Made by a program: the position numbers and the translations under genes. DNA of 41,212 nt, taken from positions 1-41,212 of the forward strand of contig JAFQOV010000024.1 of NCBI GenBank assembly GCA_017402995.1, read 5' to 3'. This document shows, piece after piece, positions 25,110 through 34,011 of the stretch (the stretch's first letter is position 1; each line of letters begins with the position of its first letter). The notes below the pieces were generated by a model, which saw only the letters and a list, made by a program, of their open reading frames with translations, was not told the origin of the DNA and ran no database searches. Source of the DNA: Candidatus Gastranaerophilales bacterium. GTDB taxonomy: Bacteria > Cyanobacteriota > Vampirovibrionia > Gastranaerophilales > Gastranaerophilaceae.

Positions 25110-25943
25110 ATGATGAATAACAACAACAATCCAAATAAATTAGATCCGCAACAAGTCGTGGCAGAATTTAAAGACATTCCGCCAATGCCAAACGTTATGC
25201 TTAAAGCATTAACAGTCATCAAAAACCCGACAACAGGCATTGCAGAATTAGCAAAAATTATGCAGATTGACCAAGCTATTTCGACAAAAACTCTTGGCTT
25301 GGTAAACTCTGCTTTTTATGGTTTTAGACAACAAATCACATCAATTAATAAAGCTTTGGTCATTTTGGGTATGATGAAAGCAAAAAATATCATCATGAGT
25401 CTTGCATTAAAACAGATGATGACTGCTCAAGGTAGCCGCGAATTATGGGAGCATTCAATTCGTTGTGCTGTTGCTTCTGAAATTTTAGCTAAAGAATTTA
25501 AAGTAATTAACCCTGATGATGCTTTTGTTATCGGCTTTTTACATGACATTGGCAAAATGCTTTTGAATATTAAAAATCCTTTAAAATATTCAAAAGTACG
25601 CTATTTAGCAACGCAAGGAAACGTCAATCTTGTTGATGTTGAAGATTCACAATTTGGCACAAACCACTGTGTTTTAGGTGCTTTAGTTTCTAAAAAATGG
25701 CAATTGCCTGTTATTTTAACAAATTGCATTAGATATCACCACGACCCTGCACAAAGTTCATTACCAAGCGTATGCGGAATTGTTTATTGCGCAGATAGAT
25801 TAGTTCAAGCGCAAATGCCAACGCCACTTTTAGAGACAAAAGTGATGAGCAAGCTTGATTTTTCAATTCAAGACCCTGTTGCTTTAAGGGAAACAATTCT
25901 TGCTAAAGCAAACATTTTCTTAAAAGAAATGTCAGGTCCGTAA
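25110..25943 (+). CDS. HDOD-domain signalling protein
   Basis: This 277-aa protein is a single HDOD domain: IPPMPNVMLKALTVIKNPTTG, QIDQAISTKTLGLVNSAFYG, ITSINKALVILGMMKAKNI, then FLHDIGKMLL (HDIGK 145-149). HDOD proteins are HD-fold relatives, mostly non-catalytic, that act as scaffolds in regulatory circuits. This one keeps an HD pair. It begins eight bases after ftsX, so it likely belongs to the same transcript. Its stop TAA directly abuts the stop of the convergent gene. Confidence 0.85.
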   Translation: MMNNNNNPNKLDPQQVVAEFKDIPPMPNVMLKALTVIKNPTTGIAELAKIMQIDQAISTKTLGLVNSAFYGFRQQITSINKALVILGMMKAKNIIMSLALKQMMTAQGSRELWEHSIRCAVASEILAKEFKVINPDDAFVIGFLHDIGKMLLNIKNPLKYSKVRYLATQGNVNLVDVEDSQFGTNHCVLGALVSKKWQLPVILTNCIRYHHDPAQSSLPSVCGIVYCADRLVQAQMPTPLLETKVMSKLDFSIQDPVALRETILAKANIFLKEMSGP

Positions 25944-28250
25944 TTAATACGTTGTTATTTTTGTTGTTGAACCTTGTTTGTTTTCTTTACTTGCGTACCA
26001 TTCAAAAGTATATTCTTCGTCATCTCCGCGTGGAATTCTATATTCTTCGCCATCTTCGTTTTCTATTGTTACATAGCTATTTGTAACTTTGGTAATTTCA
26101 TATTCGCCAACAGGAACAAATGGGGAAGAATCCTCATCAAACCAATATTTTTTAGATATTTCAATAAAAGCGTCCATGTCATAGTCTTGAACATTATCTA
26201 AAATATTTGCAACTTGGCTTGGTTTATAATTTACCAAGCTAACGTTTGTATATTTTGTTCCGTTTATGCTTGAAGATGAGTTAGATGAACTTGATGTTGT
26301 TGAAATTGTTTTATTTGCGCTATATACAATCTTGTTAATCATATCTGCACATTTTGTTTCAAATTGAGATGAAGATGTGCCACGCTCAATTTTAACGTTT
26401 GTGCCTTCAACATCTAAATAGACATAATCATCTGTAACTTTAACAATATTATATGCTTCATTGCTATCAAAGTTCACATTTTTGTTTGTAAATTCATCAT
26501 ACATTTTAATATCATCATCAAAATAGATATTTGCCTTGTAATTTCCTGCGTCTTGTAAGTTGTTTAAGACATTTTTAACTTCATTTTTTGTATCAAGAGA
26601 AGATGAATTAATTATTCTTGAAGAATAGGTAAAGCTTGTTGATTTAGCTGTATTTGTAATGCGTTCATCAGCATTAATTCTTGCTTCTTCAATTGCGTCT
26701 TGGCATAAATATTCAAAACCTTTAGAGCTTGAGGTTGTTCCTCTTTTAACTCTAACTTCTTCGCCATCAACATCAAGTGTAATGTAATTTTTTTCAACAT
26801 TAACAATGTCATATGTTTCACCATCACTTAATGTGATTCTGTCACCATATTCATCATATACTTTAACATCATCTTTCATCTCAACAGAGGCGTTATATTC
26901 TGCTGATGATTTTAAATTATCTAAAGTGTTTTTGATTTCTGATGTTGTATCTAATTTTGATGAAACTAGGGTTGTATTGTACCTGTAATCATCATCAGAA
27001 TATCTATCATCATCGTCATCATTTTCTGTTGCAGAAGAACTAAATTTCGTATCTGCGTTGATAATTGCTTTTTTAATTGCGTCTTGGCATAAATATTCAA
27101 AACCTTTGGTGCTTGAAGTTGTTCCTCTTTTGACTTTAATTTCTTCGCCATCAACGTCAATTGTGACATAGCTTGAAGAAACTTCTAAAATGTCATAGGA
27201 TTGACCATTTGCTAATTTGATTTTATCGCCATAATTATCATAAACATTTACGTTTTGATTCATTGTAAATGTTGCATTAAAATCGCCTTCAGATTTTAAA
27301 TCGTTAAGAAGATTTTTGATTTCAGATGTTGTATCTAAATCGGAAGAGTATAGAGTTGATTTATATCTATAATCGTCGTCGTCATAGCGATTGTTGCTTT
27401 CGTAATCATCATCATAGCGATTATTGTTGTCGTTGTCAGGTGATTCATAATCATAATAGTAATTAATGAATTTTCTCATATCGTCAAGAGAAAATTTCTC
27501 ATGGAATTCATTACCAGCGGCAATATTCGCCTTTTTCCAATTGTTAAATTCTTCTCCCTGTACAAGCTGTGTTTTTGTGACATCAGCACCAAATCTGTCT
27601 TTCACAAAGTTTTTAACTTCGGTTTGCGAAATCTTACCATCAACTTTATTATTTCCATCAGCATTTTTGCCAATCCAAGCTTCATTTGCCAATAAATGAT
27701 AGTAAATTTCATATGTTCCTGACGAATTGCTTGAATAATATTGCAATACGTCATCTACATTAAATCCGCCATCAACGCTAGTGTTGTTAGACAAGCCTTG
27801 ATTATCTAACCACTTTTGAATATCGCTTCTTGAAACGCCATTTTCATTTTTAAATTGGTTAATGTTTGAATTTTTAACAAGTTTAGACAACGCTTCAACA
27901 CGTTCTTTAGTTGAGCCTGTACCTGCTTTATGTTCTACTTGTTTAGCTGAAACAGGTGCTGCATATGAAGTTTTTGCAATTTCTGCTTCAAAATTACCAT
28001 CTTCCAATAAAATTTCAGTCAATTCATCTTCATTTATCTGACGTGTAACGTAATTTCCCTTGTCATCAAGTTCTGTCAAAAAAGTATCGTTATCTTGTTC
28101 TCTAAAAACAGTCTTATTTGTTGCAGCATTATGTTGCACAGAATATTTGTAATCTGTTAAATTAACTTTGCCTTCTTCTTTTGTCTGTTTTTTATAAGAA
28201 TTTAAGATTTTAATTTCCAACTCTTTTGGATTTACTGATTCAAAACCCAT
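25944..28250 (-). CDS. Modular repeat protein with EF-hand-like and Asp-rich segments
   Basis: This is a protein of about 768 aa with no signal peptide or membrane helix. Residues about 130-265 contain loops resembling degenerate EF-hands (DGKISQTE, NGVSRSDIQKWL). An Asp/Asn/Tyr-rich linker (about 268-300) leads to four modules of roughly 85-98 residues at about 304-401, 432-529, 551-646 and 670-753. Each shows DxxxEIKNxLxxL, a YDI.xV...YVTLDVDGEE..VKRGT strand core and, in the first three, a Cys-containing helix (EYLCQDAI). Linkers repeat DDDDDRYSDDDYRY. I take ATG 28250 because AAGGA is seven bases upstream; the GTG at 28256 is too close to it. Function is unknown. It is co-transcribed with the LysM-like gene upstream. 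Confidence 0.75.
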   Translation of the reverse strand: MGFESVNPKELEIKILNSYKKQTKEEGKVNLTDYKYSVQHNAATNKTVFREQDNDTFLTELDDKGNYVTRQINEDELTEILLEDGNFEAEIAKTSYAAPVSAKQVEHKAGTGSTKERVEALSKLVKNSNINQFKNENGVSRSDIQKWLDNQGLSNNTSVDGGFNVDDVLQYYSSNSSGTYEIYYHLLANEAWIGKNADGNNKVDGKISQTEVKNFVKDRFGADVTKTQLVQGEEFNNWKKANIAAGNEFHEKFSLDDMRKFINYYYDYESPDNDNNNRYDDDYESNNRYDDDDYRYKSTLYSSDLDTTSEIKNLLNDLKSEGDFNATFTMNQNVNVYDNYGDKIKLANGQSYDILEVSSSYVTIDVDGEEIKVKRGTTSSTKGFEYLCQDAIKKAIINADTKFSSSATENDDDDDRYSDDDYRYNTTLVSSKLDTTSEIKNTLDNLKSSAEYNASVEMKDDVKVYDEYGDRITLSDGETYDIVNVEKNYITLDVDGEEVRVKRGTTSSSKGFEYLCQDAIEEARINADERITNTAKSTSFTYSSRIINSSSLDTKNEVKNVLNNLQDAGNYKANIYFDDDIKMYDEFTNKNVNFDSNEAYNIVKVTDDYVYLDVEGTNVKIERGTSSSQFETKCADMINKIVYSANKTISTTSSSSNSSSSINGTKYTNVSLVNYKPSQVANILDNVQDYDMDAFIEISKKYWFDEDSSPFVPVGEYEITKVTNSYVTIENEDGEEYRIPRGDDEEYTFEWYASKENKQGSTTKITTY
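25992..27341 (-). repeat. Four tandem coding modules
   Basis: The modules occupy about 27341-27048, 26957-26664, 26600-26313 and 26243-25992. The first two are close at DNA level (for example the cttggcataaatattcaaaa segments at 26699 and 27087), the third less so, and the last is degenerate. This pattern suggests successive duplication with the most recent event between modules one and two. Confidence 0.75.
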
Positions 28251-28277
28251 ATGCACGTCCTTCTTTTATAATTTTAA

Positions 28278-28910
28278 TTATGAAAACAATTTGCCCAAAA
28301 AGCTTTTTTCTGGTAAATCCACTTTTGAACCAACTCGCAAATTGTGTTCAGGATAGCCTCTTAAAGCATCTGTTGTAACATAATCCTTTAATGCTTTATT
28401 TCCAAACTTTTCATAAATAGATGTTTGAGTATCTCCAGGTTGAATTTCGTAAAAAACTCGTCCGTCTTGAGTTTTATAAAATCCAGTCATAGGATTACCC
28501 TCATCATCTTTAAACTCTAGCGCTTGCGGTTTAATATCTTCCCCGCGAATAGTGATTTTTGTTCCTTCTTTTGGAACATAACTATCATAGTTTCCGCTAA
28601 TTGTTTGGAAAAGTTTATAATTTGAATTTTTTAAAGCACCATCTTCAAGCCCAATCTCTTCTTTAATTTGAGCAAAAGATTTTTTACCATCAGCCGTTAA
28701 AATATAATTTCCGGTTTTAAACAAGCCAAAAAGTTTTTCCGGCTTCAACATTCCGTCTTCAACCATTTCTTCTAATGACATTAATTCATTTTCATCAGTT
28801 TGTGACTGATTTTTTACTTCCTCTTTTTTCTGAGTTTTTTCAGCAGGTTTTTTATTATCAATTTCATATACAGGTTTTGATGAACCTACACTACCTACAT
28901 TATTGCCCAT
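28278..28910 (-). CDS. LysM-like domain protein
   Basis: This 210-aa protein lacks a signal peptide. The N-terminal 50 residues are polar and Lys/Glu-rich. Residues about 67-121 (NYILTADGKKSFAQIKEEIGL...GTKITI) and 152-199 (VFYEIQPGDTQTSIYEKFG...HNLRVGSKVDLP) have the shape of LysM repeats, the second more convincing. LysM binds GlcNAc-containing glycans such as peptidoglycan. GAGG precedes the ATG. It ends 27 bases before the modular repeat protein, so the pair is probably one unit. Confidence 0.65.
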   Translation of the reverse strand: MGNNVGSVGSSKPVYEIDNKKPAEKTQKKEEVKNQSQTDENELMSLEEMVEDGMLKPEKLFGLFKTGNYILTADGKKSFAQIKEEIGLEDGALKNSNYKLFQTISGNYDSYVPKEGTKITIRGEDIKPQALEFKDDEGNPMTGFYKTQDGRVFYEIQPGDTQTSIYEKFGNKALKDYVTTDALRGYPEHNLRVGSKVDLPEKSFLGKLFS

Positions 28911-29080
28911 AGTTATACCTCGATTAGTACTACACTTTTAAATAACTCGTCATTTTTTTAAAATACTTTATGGTTTTCAAAATTATTTTCATATTTCTTA
29001 ACAAAAAACAAATCGCAAAGATTGAAAACCTCAACTCAATTTGTTATCATGAAAAAGGAATAGCGTTTTGAAAGGCAATT

Positions 29081-30118
29081 ATGCCCTCAAATAAAAAGAG
29101 TTTATCTCCAGAAGATTACTTAAAATATTACTACGATATACCATACGAAGGTTCAACCTCTGCGGGCAAACCCCTAAGGCGCCTAAGAAACATAATTTGC
29201 CCTTATCGCGGAATAAAAATCATTCCAAGCACAGCAATAAAAGACTTTGAAAAAAGACTTGAAAAATGCAAAACTGCTTCTGACGCGCTTAATCTTTTGT
29301 CTAATTATTATGATAATTTTTTACCAACAGAAAAAGCAATCTATGCGATTTTTAAAGATTTCGTATCAATCAATCCAAACGACAACTTAAAAAATTGCCT
29401 TCAAATGATTAGAAGAAATTGTCTGACTAAATTAAAACTAGAAGAGCTTGAAGTTTTAGATGAAGTTGATTTATTAACCCACAAGCTTTGTGCCTCAAGT
29501 GCCCTAGAAGTGCGCGAAAAAACAACAAAATGTCGCCAAATTATTATTTCAGAAAACGAAAAAGACTTTTTTAAACGTAAAATCTTTTTAGCTTCGCTAG
29601 AAGGAATTATCCCAAAAGAAAACGAGCGCGAAATCTTTGCAGATATCAAAAATAAAGCGCTTTTTTTGCCGACATCTGAAAGCAGCAAAAACGCTTTTGT
29701 TGTGAAATATTCAAAACGAACTCAAAAAGAAATCGCAAGAAGGCTATTTATCGCTTCAACCGCTACAATTGAGCACATTACCCCAGCTTCTTTAGGTGGA
29801 ACAAACAATATTGGTAATTTTTTACTAACAAGTGCAAGCGGAAATAGATATAGAGAAAATATGCCCCTTGTTGAATATATAAAAAGACATGAAAAAATTC
29901 CACAATATACGCAAGCCTATATTGATTGCGTCATTGAAGAAATTCACAAAGGAAACATGCAAGGAAGTGAAACTTATCCATATATAATTAAGAAAAAACT
30001 TTTTGAAGAATCTAAAGGCAGAATTTTAATTAGCTTATCAAATTATAAATATTCTGAAGACGACGCCATTTTGATGGTGAAAGAATATGAGCATAAATGG
30101 GATAAATATAAAAAATAG
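29081..30118 (+). CDS. HNH endonuclease-like protein
   Basis: This is a 345-aa protein. The C-terminal part contains IEHITPASLGGTNNIGNFLL...SGNR (230-255), matching the HNH frame in which Glu231-His232 replaces the usual [DE]H, the GG(T/S)N-N box follows, and Asn255 takes the last position. The zinc-binding cysteines of many HNH proteins are absent. The N-terminal 220 residues are helical and unassigned. AAAGG lies five bases before the ATG. It is divergent from the LysM gene and borders the nuclease/methylase cassette. Nuclease activity is inferred only. Confidence 0.65.
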   Translation: MPSNKKSLSPEDYLKYYYDIPYEGSTSAGKPLRRLRNIICPYRGIKIIPSTAIKDFEKRLEKCKTASDALNLLSNYYDNFLPTEKAIYAIFKDFVSINPNDNLKNCLQMIRRNCLTKLKLEELEVLDEVDLLTHKLCASSALEVREKTTKCRQIIISENEKDFFKRKIFLASLEGIIPKENEREIFADIKNKALFLPTSESSKNAFVVKYSKRTQKEIARRLFIASTATIEHITPASLGGTNNIGNFLLTSASGNRYRENMPLVEYIKRHEKIPQYTQAYIDCVIEEIHKGNMQGSETYPYIIKKKLFEESKGRILISLSNYKYSEDDAILMVKEYEHKWDKYKK

Positions 30119-30481
30119 TTATTGTATATTGTCTTGCAGTTTGAGTATAAATATCAGTATTCATGAGAATCTCCCCAGGTCGGAACCGAACCAATGTGAT
30201 TTATTATAGGGGATACGAGAAACGAACTCGTTTTTTTGAATATGATTAATTGAAATTTGCAACTTTCAAAAAATATTTTACATTAACACATTAACTCTGT
30301 TTTAATCACATTTCAAGTCCTTTTAGGGAAAATATATTTTCCCCGTGAGAAAAGTTCCAAAACGCAGTTTGTTAAACACTTACTAAAATTTAGCCTAATT
30401 TTGATAAATTTTAAGAGCCGAAAACCATTGATTTTCCGTTACAAAAATGAGAAAAGTTTACGAAGAAATGTTAATTTTATA
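30119..30481. other. Non-coding gap beside the accessory cassette
   Basis: No gene seen. It holds the terminator at 30215, a 23-base motif (30128-30150) that recurs at 40571-40593 with two mismatches, and a T-arm-like string on the minus strand (ggttcggttcc, near 30181-30192). There is also a perfect 18-base palindrome gggaaaatatattttccc (30326-30343). It looks like scar sequence at the edge of an inserted block. Confidence 0.45.
30215..30237 (+). terminator. Terminator after the HNH gene
   Basis: acgag/ctcgt (30215-30219 with 30227-30231) with a seven-base loop runs into seven T. It lies about 97 bases beyond the HNH stop. The stem is short but the T tract is good. Confidence 0.6.
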
Positions 30482-31156
30482 TTAATTATTTTTCTCTTTA
30501 AGAATTGTTTCTACCTCTGTTTCATTTACTTTTCCAAAGTAGTGTACAGATACTTTTTTAATCTGTGGGTTTTCTGGGGCATATGCTTCCATTGTACAAT
30601 TTAACACATCTCCATTACAAAGACTTATAGTATGTTCATTTAGCAAATTTATTATTAAACTTACATATTGTACTATTCTTAAATTTATTCCAAGTAAATT
30701 CTCTTCATTATTGGAAAACGGGTTTTTTGAATGCAACACACAAGACATTTCGTCGTATGCTTTTTCAAATAATTCCTCTGTTAATGTATTTTCTGCTTTA
30801 TTTTCCCATTCGCATACAACCTTAGGATATTTTGAAGGTTTTCTTCTTACACCAACAGGAAAATAATTTGGATTTATTTGTTTTATTGTTTTTATTATTG
30901 GTTTTGCATTCCAGTCTGTTCGAAAACTTTTTCTAACTGTCTCATATTGTTTTCTATTTGCGACTAAATTTCCTAATGCTATTAACTCCAATATTTTTCT
31001 TAATTGCAAAGCCATAAATTCTATGTTTGTGATAGGAAATGGTGTTGAATATTTTTTATCATAAATCATTCTAATCGCTTCTGTACGTTTTTTAATTTCT
31101 TCCATACATGTTGCATATAGATTTACCGTTGTTTGTATCTCTTGTTCTTTAGGCAT
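30482..31156 (-). CDS. Partner protein of the nuclease/methylase, unknown
   Basis: This 224-aa soluble protein is mostly helical, with a central Lys/Arg-rich region (PVGVRRKPSKYPK) and a conserved-looking DEMSCVLHSKNPF segment. I do not recognise a named domain. It starts three bases after the stop of the 823-aa gene and must be its operon partner. A specificity, regulatory or immunity role is possible but not shown by sequence. Confidence 0.6.
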   Translation of the reverse strand: MPKEQEIQTTVNLYATCMEEIKKRTEAIRMIYDKKYSTPFPITNIEFMALQLRKILELIALGNLVANRKQYETVRKSFRTDWNAKPIIKTIKQINPNYFPVGVRRKPSKYPKVVCEWENKAENTLTEELFEKAYDEMSCVLHSKNPFSNNEENLLGINLRIVQYVSLIINLLNEHTISLCNGDVLNCTMEAYAPENPQIKKVSVHYFGKVNETEVETILKEKNN

Positions 31157-31159
31157 AAC

Positions 31160-33631
31160 TTACACGCACTCAAATTCAATAACATCTTCTTGTAAAAATC
31201 CATAATTATACAGTTGTGGTAACAGTTTTTCTGATAATTTTTTATGTGCATTTTTTAAATTTTCAATTTCTTCTGAACCTATATTTGCTTGTTTAAGTGC
31301 TTGTTTTATTTGCCATAAGCCGACGTCCCAATTTTGAATTTTATAGTCTAACCATCTTGTATTGCATATTTCCTTATAAAAATACTTATATAATTGTTTC
31401 CCATCATTTAAAACAATTGTTGCGTCTTGCGATAAAGTTTTATTTTCTAAATAAGCAGCTAAAAACCTATCTTCATTAGCTGATGCAATTTGTAAACTAA
31501 TATCAGACATAGGGCATTCCCAAGTTTTTACTTCCTTAAGTAAATATGGATATAAATTGTTTTTAATTTGATAAATTTGGTTTTTATATTTAACATCTTT
31601 TAGTGAAACTGTATTATTTGAATCAGCAAACGCACTCCAAACAACACAATCTAAAATAAATTCCTCTAAAAGATTATCGGTATTTGGACTATAAAATAAA
31701 TCCCTATCGTTTGTCCAGTTTGCAAAAGGCAATCTTCTGACGGTGTGTAATATCATTGATTTTTCAAAATTATTTGGTGTTACAGAAAAAGCACCCGCAC
31801 TCACGTATGGTGCAGATAAAATGAAAACACTATTTTGATTTTGTATATCATTACCTTTGCTTGCCAACGAACACAAAAAGTTGTTTGTAACTCTATCTCT
31901 TACATCTTTGTTATCTCCAGCAAAAGAAATAGCACTTTTGAATGGGGGCATTATTGTTTCATTCTTATACCTGTCAATCCATTCTGTGATTGGCTTTGTA
32001 TCTTTTTCTTGAAAAATGGTCTTTGTTCCATATTTTTCTAAATTACTATTGAAAACATCTAATGTTACCATTTGCGAATTTATAGTTTTATTTTTTGTCA
32101 AATTCCATATTAAAAATCCTACTGGGAAATTGCCTTTTGCACCATGAAAATGTTTAGAAGAAAAAACAAAACCTTTTTTAAATTCATATTGAAAAAATGT
32201 TTCTCGTATTTTGTTGTCATTTTTAGCATTTATATATTTTATTTTTGAGAATAAGCATAAATGAGCATTTTTATTTTTAAATTCTTTGCTTATTCTATAT
32301 AAAAATTGCGTAAATAATTCTCTGCTCGATTCTCCTAAATTGTCCTTATTCATTAATGTTCTGATTTTAGTCATAGAAACATTATCTTTTGAAATTTTAC
32401 CTGTTTCTTTGCCTGTTTTATTGCTTGTTGCAAAAGGTGGATTAATAAATATAATCCATTTTAGATTTGGATTTTTTAAATCATCTACTAATTTTTGGGG
32501 CATTTTAGGTTGCATAAATTCTAAATTTAAATTTTCGCCAAGAAAACCAATATCATCATTCAAATAATCATATTGAAAGCATGTTGCAGAAGGAAATATT
32601 CTTTTACAATAATTTGCATCATCTTCTAAAAGAGTCGAAATATAACAATACTTTAGTGCTGATTCAGGTAATTTAAATTCTAAATTTCCTGTTCCTGCTG
32701 CCATATCCCAAAAACGATATTCTCCGCTTTCCCACCAATTTTTGCCGATAACTTTTTCTAAATATTTTAAACCTTTTTCAGCATATTCAACAGGTGTATA
32801 AAATTCTCCTGTAAAACGTCTTTCATAATCATTGGAAATTCTATCAACTTTTTGTCTTATCGCAAAAATATCTTTGCTTTCAACTTTATCATATATTGAC
32901 CAAAAATAGTCATAGTCTTTCATCGGCAAAGTTTTTAATTTAGCATTGCCATCGCCTAAATCGAAAGCAATTTGATTATTATTAAATTTATTACTTTTTC
33001 CAATTTCTATATCAGATAAAAAATATTCAGAAGCTTTTCTACCATTTTCAACATACTTTCCAAATAAATGTGACCAATATTTATAAACATCAAGAAAATT
33101 ATCTTCATTTATGGATTTTTTATCAGAAAAAGCCAAAGTTGTTTGTTGTGCCGAATAAGTATTGTAATACTTTATAAATAATTCTTCTTCTGTTTCGTTT
33201 GGCAAACTATAAACATGAATATTTTTTGTGATATCAAATTTTTCAATATCTGCTATCAACTTAGGACAAGGACAGCTTGCTGCTCTATCCCAATCATATT
33301 TGTCACTTGTTGAAGTATAAAACTTTTTATATTTTGCTGTTTCAAAAAAAAATGCTTCATTTCTATCGATAACAAAAATAAACGGTGGTAATGGATTTGC
33401 AGTTCTACCATATTTTAAATACCTAGCATAATACATTGTTTGAGCAATAACCGCTGAAATGTTTTTTATATTCTTGAAATTTTTATCTAATTTAAATTCG
33501 TGCAGAATGCTTTTTGTATAATGGTCTATTAAGCCATCAGCATTAATTTTAAATTTAAAAAATTTCGCAAACTCTGATTTTACTTCTTCCTCTTTTTTAC
33601 ATGTTTTTAGAACATCATACAATCTTTTCAT
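31160..33631 (-). CDS. Fused nuclease / N6-adenine DNA methyltransferase (type IIG-like)
   Basis: This is an 823-aa protein. Residues 32-68 carry a PD-(D/E)xK-like signature: Asp36, then EFK (Glu45, Lys47) and QTMYY (Gln64-Tyr68), in the RecB-like QxxxY style. Residues 270-430 are an N6-adenine methylase core with FTGEFYTP (273-280), SAM motif I DMAAGTGNLE (309-318) and catalytic NPPF (397-400). The gamma-class order and the long C-terminal part, probably target recognition, fit type IIG enzymes that both modify and cut. No separate restriction subunit is present. Codon use is slightly less regular than in core genes nearby. Confidence 0.8.
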   Translation of the reverse strand: MKRLYDVLKTCKKEEEVKSEFAKFFKFKINADGLIDHYTKSILHEFKLDKNFKNIKNISAVIAQTMYYARYLKYGRTANPLPPFIFVIDRNEAFFFETAKYKKFYTSTSDKYDWDRAASCPCPKLIADIEKFDITKNIHVYSLPNETEEELFIKYYNTYSAQQTTLAFSDKKSINEDNFLDVYKYWSHLFGKYVENGRKASEYFLSDIEIGKSNKFNNNQIAFDLGDGNAKLKTLPMKDYDYFWSIYDKVESKDIFAIRQKVDRISNDYERRFTGEFYTPVEYAEKGLKYLEKVIGKNWWESGEYRFWDMAAGTGNLEFKLPESALKYCYISTLLEDDANYCKRIFPSATCFQYDYLNDDIGFLGENLNLEFMQPKMPQKLVDDLKNPNLKWIIFINPPFATSNKTGKETGKISKDNVSMTKIRTLMNKDNLGESSRELFTQFLYRISKEFKNKNAHLCLFSKIKYINAKNDNKIRETFFQYEFKKGFVFSSKHFHGAKGNFPVGFLIWNLTKNKTINSQMVTLDVFNSNLEKYGTKTIFQEKDTKPITEWIDRYKNETIMPPFKSAISFAGDNKDVRDRVTNNFLCSLASKGNDIQNQNSVFILSAPYVSAGAFSVTPNNFEKSMILHTVRRLPFANWTNDRDLFYSPNTDNLLEEFILDCVVWSAFADSNNTVSLKDVKYKNQIYQIKNNLYPYLLKEVKTWECPMSDISLQIASANEDRFLAAYLENKTLSQDATIVLNDGKQLYKYFYKEICNTRWLDYKIQNWDVGLWQIKQALKQANIGSEEIENLKNAHKKLSEKLLPQLYNYGFLQEDVIEFECV

Positions 33632-33798
33632 AGTTAAATTTTACTATAAAAATACAAAGTTATTTGATTATTACATTTTATTCAATACTTGATAATAAAT
33701 CTTATTCATATTTATGTGTCTGTATGTAAAACTTTTCCTGCTTTTTCGCTTTTTTAACTTCTTTCATGTATTGTGTTTCGTGATAGACGGAGGGGATT

Positions 33799-34011
33799 AT
33801 GGAAGAAGCAGGATACAATATTACAAATAAAGAATTTAAGCAAATTAGCAAATGGGCAGAGAATGTTTATAACATAGCCGTTATAGTTGATTACTTCGTT
33901 AGCAATCAACCTGAAATAGAAGAATGTTACAACCTCGCACCTGTAATTAAAAATTTAAGATATAACGCAGATTTATTAAATGCATTTTTTATTGATAATG
34001 AAAAGTCATAA
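33799..34011 (+). CDS. Small hypothetical protein
   Basis: This 70-aa acidic protein (EEAGYNITNKEFKQISKWAENVYN...) is probably helical and has no recognised domain. GGAGGGG directly upstream of the ATG (five-base spacing) makes it credible as a gene. It is divergent from the nuclease/methylase gene across 167 bases and lies before the tRNA-Phe repeats. Confidence 0.55.
   Translation: MEEAGYNITNKEFKQISKWAENVYNIAVIVDYFVSNQPEIEECYNLAPVIKNLRYNADLLNAFFIDNEKS

Noticed and set aside
25992-27341. Possible CRISPR or non-coding tandem repeat
   Set aside because: The repeats are about 300-380 bases apart, stay in frame and vary like protein modules; no short direct repeats with unique spacers occur anywhere in the window.
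25944-28256. GTG start at 28256 for the modular repeat protein
   Set aside because: The AAGGA site is only one base from that GTG; the ATG two codons later has seven-base spacing.
30165-30205. Minus-strand tRNA-like T-arm (ggttcggttcc with a ggggag 3' end)
   Set aside because: No D-arm, anticodon arm or matching 5' acceptor strand can be built; at most a remnant, mentioned only in the gap description.
30326-30343. 18-base perfect palindrome as a terminator
   Set aside because: No T run follows on either strand; it may be an operator or nothing, so it is only noted.
30401-30604. 67-aa plus-strand frame
   Set aside because: It runs antisense over the end of the 224-aa gene, lacks an SD and has low-complexity aromatic composition.
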